Assembly: GCF_008831285.2 (NCBI RefSeq)
Contig: NC_045139.1
Span: forward strand, 24,098,412 to 24,162,411
DNA: 64,000 nt
Reading direction: 5' to 3'
Source of the DNA: Nymphaea colorata
Taxonomy: Eukaryota; Streptophyta; Magnoliopsida; Nymphaeales; Nymphaeaceae
The notes under the pieces are model-generated. The model was not told the origin of the DNA. It worked only from the letters and a program-made list of their open reading frames with translations, and searched no databases. Of this stretch, positions 33,982 through 44,950 are shown in pieces. The position numbers and the translations under genes are program-made. Positions within the stretch are counted from its first letter, which is position 1; each line of letters opens with the position of its first letter.

Positions 33982-35972
33982 ATGTTATGATCTTAAGATT
34001 GGAAAACTTTTTGTCTCCCGTGATGTTAACTTTTTTGAGCAGGAACCATTCTTTGAGTCACCAAATCAGGGGGAGAAAACCAATAATAGCTCCATGAACT
34101 CCTCAAATTTTACCACTGAACCTATTCAACCCATCATAGACCCTTTCCTCGAACCAAAAATACCTACCACTCATGACACTACATCCAGCTCACCTATTGA
34201 AACTCCTCAACCTATTACTAACCCTATCATCCTCGAAGAACCTATCACTTTACCCCAAGACATACCCTTAGAAGACCAACATGTGCGTCGATCATCCCGC
34301 CTTACAAGACCACCTACAAAACTCAGTGATTATTACACCTACCTCTCTACAGACCGGATCCATTCCATTGACCAATACCTAACCCTTGAACATCTCTTAC
34401 CAACCTATAGGAACTATGTCCTCAATACTTATCTCCACACCGAACCAAAGAACTTTGAAGAAGCTATCAAACATGTTCAGTGGAAGGAAGCTATGAAAGA
34501 AGAACTGAATGCTCTAGAGAAAAATCAGACTTGGGATTTGGTGCCTCTTCCAAAAAACATTAGTTGGCTGCAAGTGGATATACAAAGTCAAATACAAAAG
34601 TGATAGAAGTATTGAACGGTTCAAGGCGCGGCTCGTCGCAAAGGGGTTCACTCAAACTGAAGGAATTGACTACTTGGAAACATTTGCTCCAGTTGCTAAA
34701 ATGCATACTGTTAGAACTTTGTTGTCAATTCCAGCAAATAAAAACTGGAATTTGATGCAACTAGATGTAAAAAATGTCTTCTTCAATGGAGAACTTACTG
34801 AAGAAGTGTACATGGAAATTGCCCCCGGTGTAAGCAATAAAAGTGGCTATGCATGCAAACTGAAAAAGGCTCTTTATGGTCTGAAGCAATCTCCTCGAGC
34901 ATGGTTTGCTCGCCTTAGTGGTGATGCTCTTGTTCAATGTGGTTTTAAATGAAGTTCAGCAGATTACACCTTGTTTACTCGTATTCATGAATCTAAAACT
35001 ACTATCCTACTGGTATATGTTGATGACATTATTTTGACAGGTGATTATGACTTTTTTATGCTTTGCGTAAAGACATTTTTTAACAAGCAATTTGAGATCA
35101 AGGATCTATGAGTCTTGCAATATTTCTTAGGTATTGAAGTTGCACACTCAGATAAAGGTATTTTCATGTGCCAGAGAAAATATACTCTACATCTACTTAT
35201 GGAGACAGGTAACATTGGAGCAAAAGCCGCTGACACACTACTTGAAATGAGTTGCAAATTGAAAACTAATGAGGGTGATCTTGTCGAGAATGTCCAAAGT
35301 TTTCAAAAACTTGTTGGAAAACTCATTTATCTTACTGTCACTAGACCAGATATCATGTATGATGTCAGTCTTATAAGTCAATTCATGCACAAGCCCAGGT
35401 CTTTACACGTTGATGCTGCTCATAGAATCCTTCGGTATCTTAAAGGCACTCTCGAGAAAGGAGTTCTAATGAAGCGAGGTCAGACATTAGATGTCATTGG
35501 ATATTGTGATGTTGATTGGGCAGGTGACCCAAATGATAGGAGATCAACTTCTGGATACTGCACCCTCGTTGGAGGTAATCTCGTCACATGGAAGAGTAAA
35601 AAACAATTCGTAGTTGCCAGGTCCAGCGCAGAAGCCAAATACAGAGCCATGGCAGCATGCACATGTGAACTGATATGGATTAAAGCCTTACTAAAGGATA
35701 TGAATATTGAAACTAATGGACCCATAAACTTGATGTGCGACAACATGGCCGCTATCTACATTGGAGCTAATCCGATGTTTCACGAACGTACCAAGCATAT
35801 AGAAGTCGATTGCCATTTCATAAGGGAGAAGATCCAAGATAACACCATTCAAACACTTCATGTCAAAAGCGACAAGCAACTAACCGACATATTTACCAAA
35901 AGTTTGGCAAAGGAAAAACACCAAACTATAATTCACAAGTTGGGACAGATAGATATCTGTGCACCAACTTGA
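33982..35972 (+). pseudogene. Copia reverse transcriptase and RNase H
   Basis: A Pro/Thr-rich linker (to about 34400) leads to RT. RT motifs are [37 protein letters not shown] and the catalytic YVDDI near 35018. RNase H has DVDWAGDPNDRRSTSGYC, KSKKQ and SSAEAKYRA, with the end at 35972. A frameshift near 34565 and TGA stops at 34950-34952 and 35109-35111 break the frame. The last 285 codons (35115-35972) remain open. Confidence 0.9.
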
Positions 35973-35981
35973 GGGGGAGAT
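35971..35981 (+). other. Copia polypurine tract
   Basis: GAGGGGGAGAT lies directly before the 3' LTR and just overlaps the stop codon of pol. It is the plus-strand priming site in the family. Confidence 0.85.
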
Positions 35982-36339
35982 TGTTATGGAAAGAAAGAAA
36001 ACACTCGGAAAATCTTTTACAGTTGAAAGAAATTTGAAGAGATCAACGTTATCACGAGTTTCTCTCGATAAAGATCAAGTTGCCATCTCATATTGATTCT
36101 CTCATTAGGATGAGATGCCATCTCAAGAACCTCTCGATGGCTCACATCTATCCTTATCCCTTGTTCTTCCCCTATTTTTATAAAGACGTGAATGTGATTC
36201 AACAACATGTAACACAAAGTAGAGAACTATAATGAAGCTTGTCCCTCTTTCCTCGTGGATGTAGGCAGTAAAGTCGAACCACGTAACATTGAGTATCTCT
36301 TATTTCTTTTGCTTCTTTCCCACTCCATGTTTCTTAACA
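35982..36339 (+). repeat. Copia 3' LTR
   Basis: TGTTATGG...CTTAACA, 358 bp. It differs from the 5' LTR at about 25 positions and lacks its 56-bp duplication. Confidence 0.95.
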
Positions 36340-36344
36340 GCCGG

Positions 36345-38710
36345 GAGTGAATGTCCTCCACCATTAGCATCCAACATCATCGCACCAACAATTTGCCCGA
36401 AATCGGCACTCTTCGGTGGAATAGGAACTTTCAGAAAGGGGGCAGAGTCCCCTCAGAAAAGGCACTGAAGTGAGAGACAATAAAAAAAAAGAAGTCGACA
36501 GAGAGGTATGTATATTTGAAGTTCAAAATTACTCTGTCGTCCATGATGTTTTATGCATTTTATAAAATAATGTTCCACTGTTCCAAATATTTTTCAGTGG
36601 GATTATACTTTTATGAAATTACTAAAAGAGGTTCTCCATCCATTTTCTAAAAAAAAACAAGAATTGCTTTTAGCTGTTTTTTTCTTGTTACTGATATTTT
36701 CAGAATTTTTAATTTTTTTTCTTGTTACTGATATTTTCAAAAAATTATTTTATGCTGGCGGGGGTTTGGGGGGGGGGGGGGGGGGGTGCTTTAACAAGCC
36801 TAAGTACTCATTCGTGAGGAAAAAAAAAGGAAATAAAGGGAAGAATAATTTCGTTTTAAGATTTAAATTCTTGAAATTAATTTTGAATGATTTGGACCCC
36901 AACAGTGTATTAACTTTGATAGAATATTGTTTGAATTTGTGGATTGTTTTCAAAGCGATAGGGATATTGTCTATGTGAAGGTATACATACGAAAAGATAA
37001 AAGCTTTATGTGTGGAAACGCTATTTTCTTTGGCCCTAACTAGCATACTCATTTGGATCTCGATATTACTCTTGAATCATGTTTTCATAATATTTGGATC
37101 CTTTCATGTTTAAATCTATGTTGACTATATTTTGGATATTGTTGGGGCTTGGATCCGTGATGATAATTAGATACGTTTTGAAATTTTTTTTTTTTTGCTA
37201 GAATTTGGATCACACAGAAAACATTGTAAACTGGACCATTGATCTGATATAACTTGATTAGATCTTTTGTTTAAGATCTATATCTTTTTTATATTGGATC
37301 TAAACGTATTATGATATGTGTAATTATATTATTGTATGCTGGTATGCTAAGAGTTGTAAATCAACACTCTTAAACATAGTGAAATCCATACAACATTGTG
37401 CTTGGTTCATGATAAATTCAGATCCAGATTAACTCGCTTGAATCATTAGCTCTAAATATTTGTACTTACATTGAATCCAAGATATCATCATGTTTGCTTC
37501 TTTCTTGTAGTTGTAAGATAACACTCTTAAACATGATGAAATTCATATTAAAGGTGTATTTTTCATTTGAAGATCTATTGTGCTAAAGTTCTAGTACACG
37601 AAATTTTATTTGCTCTTATTAGAGTTGACTAGCTGGTATGGATTTCGATTTGCATCATACTAAAAATAAGAAAAAGAAAAATCTTTGGTGTTGACTAAAG
37701 AGAACTAGATTGTTATTTGGGAGGAGATATTCATTATCATTTTTTATTGTTGTGTTTGGGTCTATGTTGATATGATCTAAATTTTTATATTTGAACTAGT
37801 AAATCCACATTACATAAAGTTTAGATTCAAATCTAAACAAACTTGTTTGGATATGCGGGAAAAAATTCATATCTTGTTTACATTGATTCCAATATATGTT
37901 ATCATGTTTGCCTTTAGATCTAATCATATTTTAATATTTGTTGCTATTCTAGATCCAAAGATCATTCTAGAGAACTCTTGAATAGAGTTATATTTGCTTC
38001 TCTTTCTTAGGAAGATGAATTTTATTTTAATACATGTTCAAGAGATGTAATATAACACTTTCTAACTAAAATTCATATTGGCAAGAATGCATTTATTTGA
38101 AGCTTCATAGCACTAAAGTGCTAGTAAATGATAACTTGATTTTCTCAAAAGAGATATGAGTTAGCATTGATCCAAACAAGGTTGTTGAATCATATTGTAT
38201 AATATTTGAAAAAGGATCATGTGTTTTAAATTCATATTAGTTGTATTAGTTGTATTGTTGATATTACTATTTTGGATTTATGCTAATATAATATGACTAT
38301 TATGCTATTTGTTCATTTGTGGATCCAACCATGCTAGTATGATACTAAGTAAGTTATTGTTTAAGAATGAATTTGTTTTTCTATATTTGCCATGAGGTGT
38401 AAGATAACACTTATGAATATAATGACAAAAACTAGATCCATATTGAGATCTATAATGCATGTCAAAATACAGATCTAAAAATTAAAAAATATGTTTGCAA
38501 ATACATATGTATTGGATACCCAAATAAAAGTAGGGTATATGATGTTTTTATGCATGAGATAGAATTATTCCAGTAGAAATTCTAGTGTTATTCCAATGTT
38601 CATCAACTATAAAGTGGAGATCTAGACTCAGTATATAGTGGCTTCAAAAATGATAAATGTCTTTCCATGGCACTTTTCAGCTCATAAAAATGTGTTTTTT
38701 TGAGGTGAAG
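36345..38710 (+). mobile_element. LTR-retroelement remnant B: internal part, right of Copia
   Basis: Continues exactly where 30884 stops. It parallels 16570-17690 of A and 53880-55990 of C (for example GTTGGGGCTTGGATCCGTGA, or close to it). It includes a T3G17-type homopolymer near 36767-36786. There is no coding frame. The 3' LTR present in A is missing; at about 38575 the sequence passes into the UGT downstream flank (TTCATCAACTATAAAGTG). Confidence 0.6.
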
Positions 38711-41700
38711 ATATGCTATGCACTCCCCATTTTGGTAGATACGATTAACCTCTTACTCTTCATACCAGCAAAATTCCAGTATATGAATGGCTATGGGGCG
38801 ATTGCAGTGGTAGGGCACACTGTAGCTGGTCCGGCCAAACAATAATTTACATTATTTACATATTTTATTGATTTTTAGTTTTTACATATGATTGCACCAC
38901 ACTCAAAGTTTGATATTTAAACTTGGAGTGCTCCATACTTAGAAATTTGTAACTCTGCCACTAGGTGATTGCAACAGGTAACCAACAGCTCCCATTGACA
39001 GCAGTAGATCCTGCAAATCATGTGCTAATTTAAATCTTCGGAATCTAACGATGTGGTTTTACCCAGTTCACTTCGATGCACCTAAAACAAAGATGCAAGC
39101 GTAATTACCGTATCCACGACACAATAATAAAAGTGAAATTTATGAAGGGCAATGAGTGCCCACAAAAATCATAGAATGAACCACAGAATGGATGGGGTAA
39201 GGAGCATAGCCAGAAATTTTTCATGAAATGGTTGAATTAAAGTTCCTAAATTTTAAGATGGGTCGAAATATCATTTTTCAAAATTTTCACATAAAATAAG
39301 TAAAATTTTCTAAAACTTACATATAATTTTTTCAAAAAAAAAGGGGGGGGGGGGGAGGCCCATGCAGGCCCACCTTGGCTCGGCCTTTGATGGCTTTGTC
39401 CAATAATTACAACGGCCAACTGAAAGATTGGTGTATTATGTCTAGCTCAGCCAAGTAAAAGTTGCAATAAGGGATATGAGGTTCATGAGAAATATATTAT
39501 TAAAATTCCCTAAATCCCAGTAAAAAGGAAAGAAACAGGTTCCAAAAAAAACAAAAAATAAAAGTGGTAGAGAAAAATCCACCATATATATCTTCCATCG
39601 ACTCCATTGACAATATGGTCATTGACTGTTAGTTGGCAGTGTTTGTATTTCACGAATGGATGGGCATCACTCAATTTTGTGGATATGGATGTAAGAAGAG
39701 CCAAGCCAACTTGGGTTAGACTTAGAACTCGCCGCTTAAGCTTGAGTGAAAACTCTAGTTATAAACTAATTGAGTTTGAGTTACACAAGTTCATTTCGTT
39801 TACACTTAGATTTAGTTCGTGCATTCACTGTTTGTTAATCTTTTGGACCATGTCAGTATTTTTTTATGAATTTTGGCACTCCTTTTTTTTTGTTTTCATT
39901 TTAATGAAAAATTATACGAGATTAAACAATTTGTTTTCATTTTCATTAAAAATCATATGAGCTTAAACTAGCCAAGCACAAACTCGAACTCGCCTCATAA
40001 AGTTCAACTCAAGCTCAAGCAAAGCAATATGCGACTGGAGCCAAGCTCAACCTTGGTCTGTTCGTTGTACTTTGTTATATGTGGGCCTGAAAAGATAAAG
40101 AGCCATTAAATTGGGTGGAGCACGATTTTTAGCGAATGAATTCATGAAAGCACACGCTGAGTCCAATACCAAACAAAAATGTGAGACCCACATCAATTGG
40201 ATTCCTGAATTCCCTAAGCACGTAACTAGGCGCACACATTGTCTGTGGCTACCCTGCTCTCCCACTCATCACCCAACCTCGCCAGGCTCGCCCACGAAGA
40301 TCCACCTTCTTTGACTGCTGCGGCTGCTGCATCCCTGGCCGCCTCTGCTCGCTCCCTCAGTCTAGCCCCTTCCTCCGATCCCATCAGCAGACGGACACAT
40401 CTCTCTACCTCGGCTGCGCCCACCAGACCGTCGGGACCCTCCTGAATGGCAACGGCCAGACACAGCTCCTTTACCAGCAAAGCGCGGTTGATGCGTTGCT
40501 CTGCGTATAGCGGCCAGGCGACCATGGGCACGCCTGCACAAACGCACTCCAGCACCGAGTTCCATCCGCAATGCGTCATGAACCCGCCAACCGCACCGTG
40601 GCTCAGCACCCTCGTCTGCGGCGCCCACGACTTGACCACCAGCCCTCTGTCCCGAGTCCGCTCCAAAAACCCTTGCGGCAGCAGCGCTTGAGGGTCCGCA
40701 TCCGAAGAAACGAGAGCTGGTCCTGACCCACTACCTGGGCTTCGAACCACCCAAAGGAACCGCTGGCCGCTCCGCTCCAGCCCATCCGCGATCTCCCTGA
40801 GCTGATCCATGGAAAACCGGCCGAGGCTCCCGAAGCACAGGAACACCACGCTGCGGTCCGGCTGGGAGTCGAGCCAGTTGAGGCACTCCGCGTCGCCGTC
40901 CGCCTTCTTCCAGGACGCGATCACAGGCCCGATCGCATGAACGTGGGACGGGGGTCCGTTCGGCACGCACAGGCCGTCTGAGATTGCTTGGAGCGCCCGT
41001 GGCTCTAGTGCATCAAAGGTGTTCACTATGAGCCCCTGGGCTCGGCTCAGCTGGGACGACACCTCTAAAAACCAAAAGTAAGTTTCTTCGCGATCCAGCA
41101 TCGGAAGAGGCATATCCAGGGAAGGCAATGGGGGGATGCCGGGGATGTGCAGATCTGCGTTGAGATTACGGAAACTGAGGTCCGTCTGGTGATCTAGCTC
41201 GTTGAGGTACAAGAACGTCGCAAGTACTCCAGCAGAGGAAGTGAAGTAAATGTACACGGGTAAGCCCAGGCTGCCGGCGGCGACGCTCATGGAGGAGATG
41301 CAGAAGAAGTCTACGACAAATGCTAAGATGGTAGAAGACTGGGAGATGAGCTCCAACGCATCCTTGACGTGGGGGTTACAGGTGTTGAGGAATTCGAAGA
41401 TGAGAAGCTCGTGGTGCTGGGCATTGTGATGTTGGTTGGAGAAATCGAGCGGCTGGGGAAGATGGTGGAAGGAGACGCCGAGATTAGAGGACTCGACGGC
41501 CTTGATGTAAGGGGTGGAGTCGCCGAGGTTAAAGGGAGGGGAGGCGATGAGGACGGTGACGGGGAGGCGGAGGCGGAGGTGGATGAGCTTGCCGAGCTCC
41601 ACCATGGTGATGAGGTGGCCCATGCCGGGGGAGGGATACAGGACCACCGTCCGCCGCTGCTGCTTCATCTTTCCTCGACCTCACCAACACTACTGCAAGC
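38711..41700. repeat. Identical duplicated block, copy 2
   Basis: Same as 22128-25117 with no difference seen, including the frame ending at 38845, the hAT-like MITE at 39202-39391 and the A9G13 homopolymer. Its left neighbour matches unit A only on the far side of the solo LTR, at about 92 percent. Confidence 0.95.
40226..41668 (-). CDS. Family-1 UDP-glycosyltransferase, copy 2
   Basis: Intronless, 480 codons, identical in protein and DNA to the gene at 23643-25085. The same catalytic His18 and Asp120 and the complete PSPG box (W348-Q391) are present, so the enzyme should have the same activity as copy 1. The difference lies upstream. The match ends 32 bp before the ATG, the TATA-like box of copy 1 is absent, and a TTCCTCC-rich pyrimidine tract starts about 70 bp upstream. 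Expression may therefore differ from copy 1, or the copy may be silent; this is inference. Misassembly is an alternative source of a perfect second copy. Confidence 0.93.
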   Translation of the reverse strand: MKQQRRTVVLYPSPGMGHLITMVELGKLIHLRLRLPVTVLIASPPFNLGDSTPYIKAVESSNLGVSFHHLPQPLDFSNQHHNAQHHELLIFEFLNTCNPHVKDALELISQSSTILAFVVDFFCISSMSVAAGSLGLPVYIYFTSSAGVLATFLYLNELDHQTDLSFRNLNADLHIPGIPPLPSLDMPLPMLDREETYFWFLEVSSQLSRAQGLIVNTFDALEPRALQAISDGLCVPNGPPSHVHAIGPVIASWKKADGDAECLNWLDSQPDRSVVFLCFGSLGRFSMDQLREIADGLERSGQRFLWVVRSPGSGSGPALVSSDADPQALLPQGFLERTRDRGLVVKSWAPQTRVLSHGAVGGFMTHCGWNSVLECVCAGVPMVAWPLYAEQRINRALLVKELCLAVAIQEGPDGLVGAAEVERCVRLLMGSEEGARLRERAEAARDAAAAAVKEGGSSWASLARLGDEWESRVATDNVCA

Positions 41701-42205
41701 TGTGTTCAAGCCCTTTGATCTTGTGTTCTTGCTCCCTCTTCCTCCTCCTTCCTTCCCTTCTTTCTCCTCCCTCCTTCCATTCTTCCTCCCTCCCTCCTTT
41801 CTTCCTCCTCCCTCCTTCCTCCGTCCTCCTCCCCCTCTCGCTCCGTTCTTCCTCCTCCCTCCTTCCCTTCTTCCTCCATCCACCTTTTTCTTCCTCCATC
41901 TTTCTCCTCCCTCCTTCCCTTCCTCCTCCTCCCTCCTTCCCTTCTTCCTCCTTCCTCCTTCCTCCCATCTTCCTCCTCCCACCTTCCCTTCTTCCTCCTC
42001 CCACCTTCCCTTCTTCCTTCCAAATTAAAAAAAAAAAATCTGGAAACATTTTTCCACCTTTCTAGCTCAAAAATTTTCTTCTAAAATATATTTTTGTTTC
42101 CACCATTAATGGTAAAAAAAACATTTCATGTTTGATAAAGGAGAAAAATTTTAAAAATTTGAAAAATATTTCTTATGCTACAGGAAATTTTTCCTCGGCA
42201 AACGC
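41701..42205. mobile_element. Right part of PIF-like pyrimidine-rich element
   Basis: Begins with a remnant of the ancestral UGT upstream (AAGCCCTTTGAT at about 41708, also at about 25154). Then comes a TTCCTCC-rich tract (41730-42020) and an end that resembles the right end at 15480-15570: AAAAATTTTAAAAATTTGAAA, GCTACAGG and GCAAACGCC. The left part of the element is missing. Confidence 0.5.
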
Positions 42206-42547
42206 CAGCCAGGTACTTGTCCCACAACACTGCAGCAAACTATTCGTCAGCCAGGTACTTGTCCTCCACAACACTGCAGCAAACTATTGGTGAGGTCTAG
42301 TTTAACATTCATTCGCAATGGTCAATCCACTAGATAGCATTTCCTCCCCCAGTGGCACTCCGGAATCTTGATTATGGAATTCGGAGAATTGGATACAGGA
42401 TCCTGTGCTCCAAAACGGTGTTGTGTTTGCTTTCCTAAAACGAAGATAGGTGTTGGATGGGCATGCATGACGGAAACGGAACCCATGGAACGTAATCCTC
42501 TTTTGTGAATGTTATAAAAAGCTGTGGGGTGTCTACACAATTCTTTT
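42206..42547. repeat. Short tandem pair and diverged upstream DNA
   Basis: GCCAGGTACTTGTCC...CTGCAGCAAACTATT occurs twice in tandem (42206-42290, about 43-bp unit). From 42348, CAGTGGCACTCCGGAATCTT matches 26480 of unit A with several differences. No gene. Confidence 0.6.
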
Positions 42548-43323
42548 AAAAGTATTTTGAGTTGTTTTGAAAATTCATTGAAAATTCTGAGTTAAGCAAG
42601 ATTTAAAACCAATATTAGCCCTTTAATTTCGAAACATCGTTCTATGCTTCCAATGCGCCAACAAAAATATATTCCATTCACAAAAAAGAAAACGTGACAA
42701 AAATAAAAAAAAAAAACTATGATAAAAAAAAACATGACAAAAAGTTTCATATAGCCCTGGTACATGGTTAGATCGGGCTCGGCTTTGGGCCAAAAAAAAA
42801 ATTGGCTCGAGTTGACCTATTAGGTCACCTATGGGGCTGCATTCGATTTGATTTATTTTTTAATAGTTATGACAAAAATATCTTCCATTCACAAAAAAAC
42901 GTAACAAAAATGAAAATAAAAAATAAAAAGACTATATAAAAAAAACATGACAAAAAGACTTCATATAGACCGGGTACCCAGTCCGATCGGGTTCGGGTTT
43001 GAGCCGAAAAAATCAGCTCGAGCTGACCCGATAACGTATCCGGTCGGCTCGACGGCACTCCATTCGATTTGAGTTATTTTTTAATATTATTTTTATTTAA
43101 TAATGACATATATTTTATTATTAAAAATATATTTTATATTTAAAAATATTTTTATTTTAATCGGGCATGACTGGACCGAGCATAAACTCGATTTTCAAGT
43201 GTCGAACCAGCTCTAACCCGACCCTTATTGGGCCGGCCATATGCGGAGGCCTAGTGAGATCCCCGAAGGCAAAAGCTGCCCAACTCACATAGTTTCATGT
43301 GCTTTTTGTTTTCATCCAAACCA
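42548..43323. repeat. hAT-like non-autonomous DNA, unit B copy
   Basis: Diverged copy of 26600-27300, with the same doubled CTTCATATAG modules and a right end GCGGAGGCCTAGTGAGATCC. It lacks the 1.65-kb GC-rich insertion found in A. No gene. Confidence 0.5.
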
Positions 43324-43653
43324 TGTGAAATAGTGGCTATGAGCCTTATCAAGGCTCACTTGCAGTTACAAGATTAAATAAGAAAATTATCCACAAATCC
43401 ATTTGGCCATAACTTGCTGCCGGGCATCAAGAAACCCTAGGAGGCGGTCTATAAAAGCCCAACTTATCTTATACTTATTGTTAATCGAGAAATTAGCCGG
43501 CGCCTCCTAGAAGCAAACCCTGAAATTATTCTAACTCTCTTTTCTTCTTCTTCTTACTATTGTTGTTGCCTCTGCTGAGGCTGGTGCACTTGCTGCGCAG
43601 ACTCAGAGCCGTAGCTGTTCCGCTGCCGTAGCTCCAACTGTGGTATCAAAGCC
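43324..43653 (+). mobile_element. LTR of remnant C (5' LTR) and primer site
   Basis: The LTR runs from TGTGAAATAGTGGC to GCTCCAACT (43639), with CTATAAAAG at about 43449. TGGTATCAAAGCC at 43641-43653 is a good primer-binding site for initiator-Met tRNA. It is the clearest evidence that this repeat family is an LTR retroelement. Confidence 0.8.
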
Positions 43654-44173
43654 TCGTTATTCAACCTACAAAAAAAAAAAAAAATCAAAATGCCGAAACA
43701 GTGAGTTAGTTAATCTAATGTTTGTGAAACCTGCTATCGTCTCTGTTTGTGTGTGCTTGATATGCACACCATATATGATGCTATTTTATTGTATGTTGGG
43801 ATGCATGATACTTAGCATATGCATGTTGTTTATGGTCATTCACGTTCATAGTATTGTACATATATTAGATAACATGTCAAGTGAGATTTGATATGATTAC
43901 ATATTCGACTGTCTTCTATCATTATATTTGTGCTTGCACCTAGAAAATGTCACCCAAGTATTTTTAGGTATTGACGATGATGCATTCTGGCATCGATTTT
44001 CTAATGCAATGGTTGTTTACCATTTTTTTTGTTTCCCTCACTATGGTATTACCTATCGCATGTCATGCCATTCTTTTCCTTTCATGTGAATTCAGCGGTT
44101 TTTTTTAATTCTGTATGTGAAAAAGAAAAGAAAGAAGAAAGAAGAAACAACTAAGGAAGAGTAGGAAAGATTA

Positions 44174-44221
<48 letters not shown>

Positions 44222-44950
44222 TAGTCGATAATTTACCGTGTGGCTGAAACCACCTTTCCTTTCCAGGTTGTTTTAGGTTGCTGTAGGGATTCCCAACCCT
44301 TGAAGTTACAAGTATGCTCTGGGTTTGTTGTTCTTTTCTTGAAACATTTGTATCATCCAACAGAGAAAATTAACATTTTGCTCAAGAAGAAAAAAACCCA
44401 TGACAGAATCTGTAACCCTGCAGGTGCCGATTTGGCTTCGGCCATCTTCTCGATCACTAAAAATTGAAACCTACGCAGCAGTTACAGTGAGAAAACAAAA
44501 GAAAAAGAAGAAGAAAGTAAGAGAAATGACCGCTTTACCTATTGTCAGGCCTTTTGTGGTTTTTCCAGCACTACTATAAAACGAGAAAAGTAAGATGGAC
44601 GATGAGCAAACCGACATAGTGGCATACCACTACTACCGATTCTGTGCTTGGAAAATGGAGAAGAGATCAACTTCTAGTGGGAAAAAAAAGGTTCATACTT
44701 GACATTAGAGGGAAGTCTTGGACGAAGGGTTTCTATTTTCTCTTTTTGCTCAGATGGAAAAGAAACCCCTGAGGACCCGAACTTTGTGTCCGCCTAATAT
44801 CCTCTGGCTTTTTGGTAAAGAACCCCTGTAGAGGTCAGATTTGATTGACAAAACTCTTGACACCTGAAACTTCTATGCATGAATCTGGCCCTTTGTGTTC
44901 ACTGAAGCTAGCCATTGTTGGCGTGGCTGTCCGACATGGTCACCAGAAAG
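43654..44950 (+). mobile_element. LTR-retroelement remnant C: internal part
   Basis: Non-coding; parallels 29370-30660 of B. It includes a TAA microsatellite at 44172-44222, longer than the B counterpart. It is interrupted after CACCAGAAAG by the hAT element at 44951 and resumes at 49953. Confidence 0.6.

Larger units (their letters stand above)
30890..36339 (+). mobile_element. Copia LTR retrotransposon, structurally complete, decayed
   Basis: 5,450 bp, flanked by a perfect 5-bp duplication GCCGG (30885-30889, 36340-36344). Unit A shows the empty site (GGATGTCGGGAGTGAATG near 16570). Order: 5' LTR, primer site, gag, protease, integrase, reverse transcriptase, RNase H, polypurine tract, 3' LTR. 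Integrase before RT is diagnostic of Ty1/Copia. LTRs differ at about 25 of 358 aligned positions by hand count (7 percent), so the insertion is not recent. At least eight in-frame stops and three frame changes make it non-autonomous. Confidence 0.95.
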
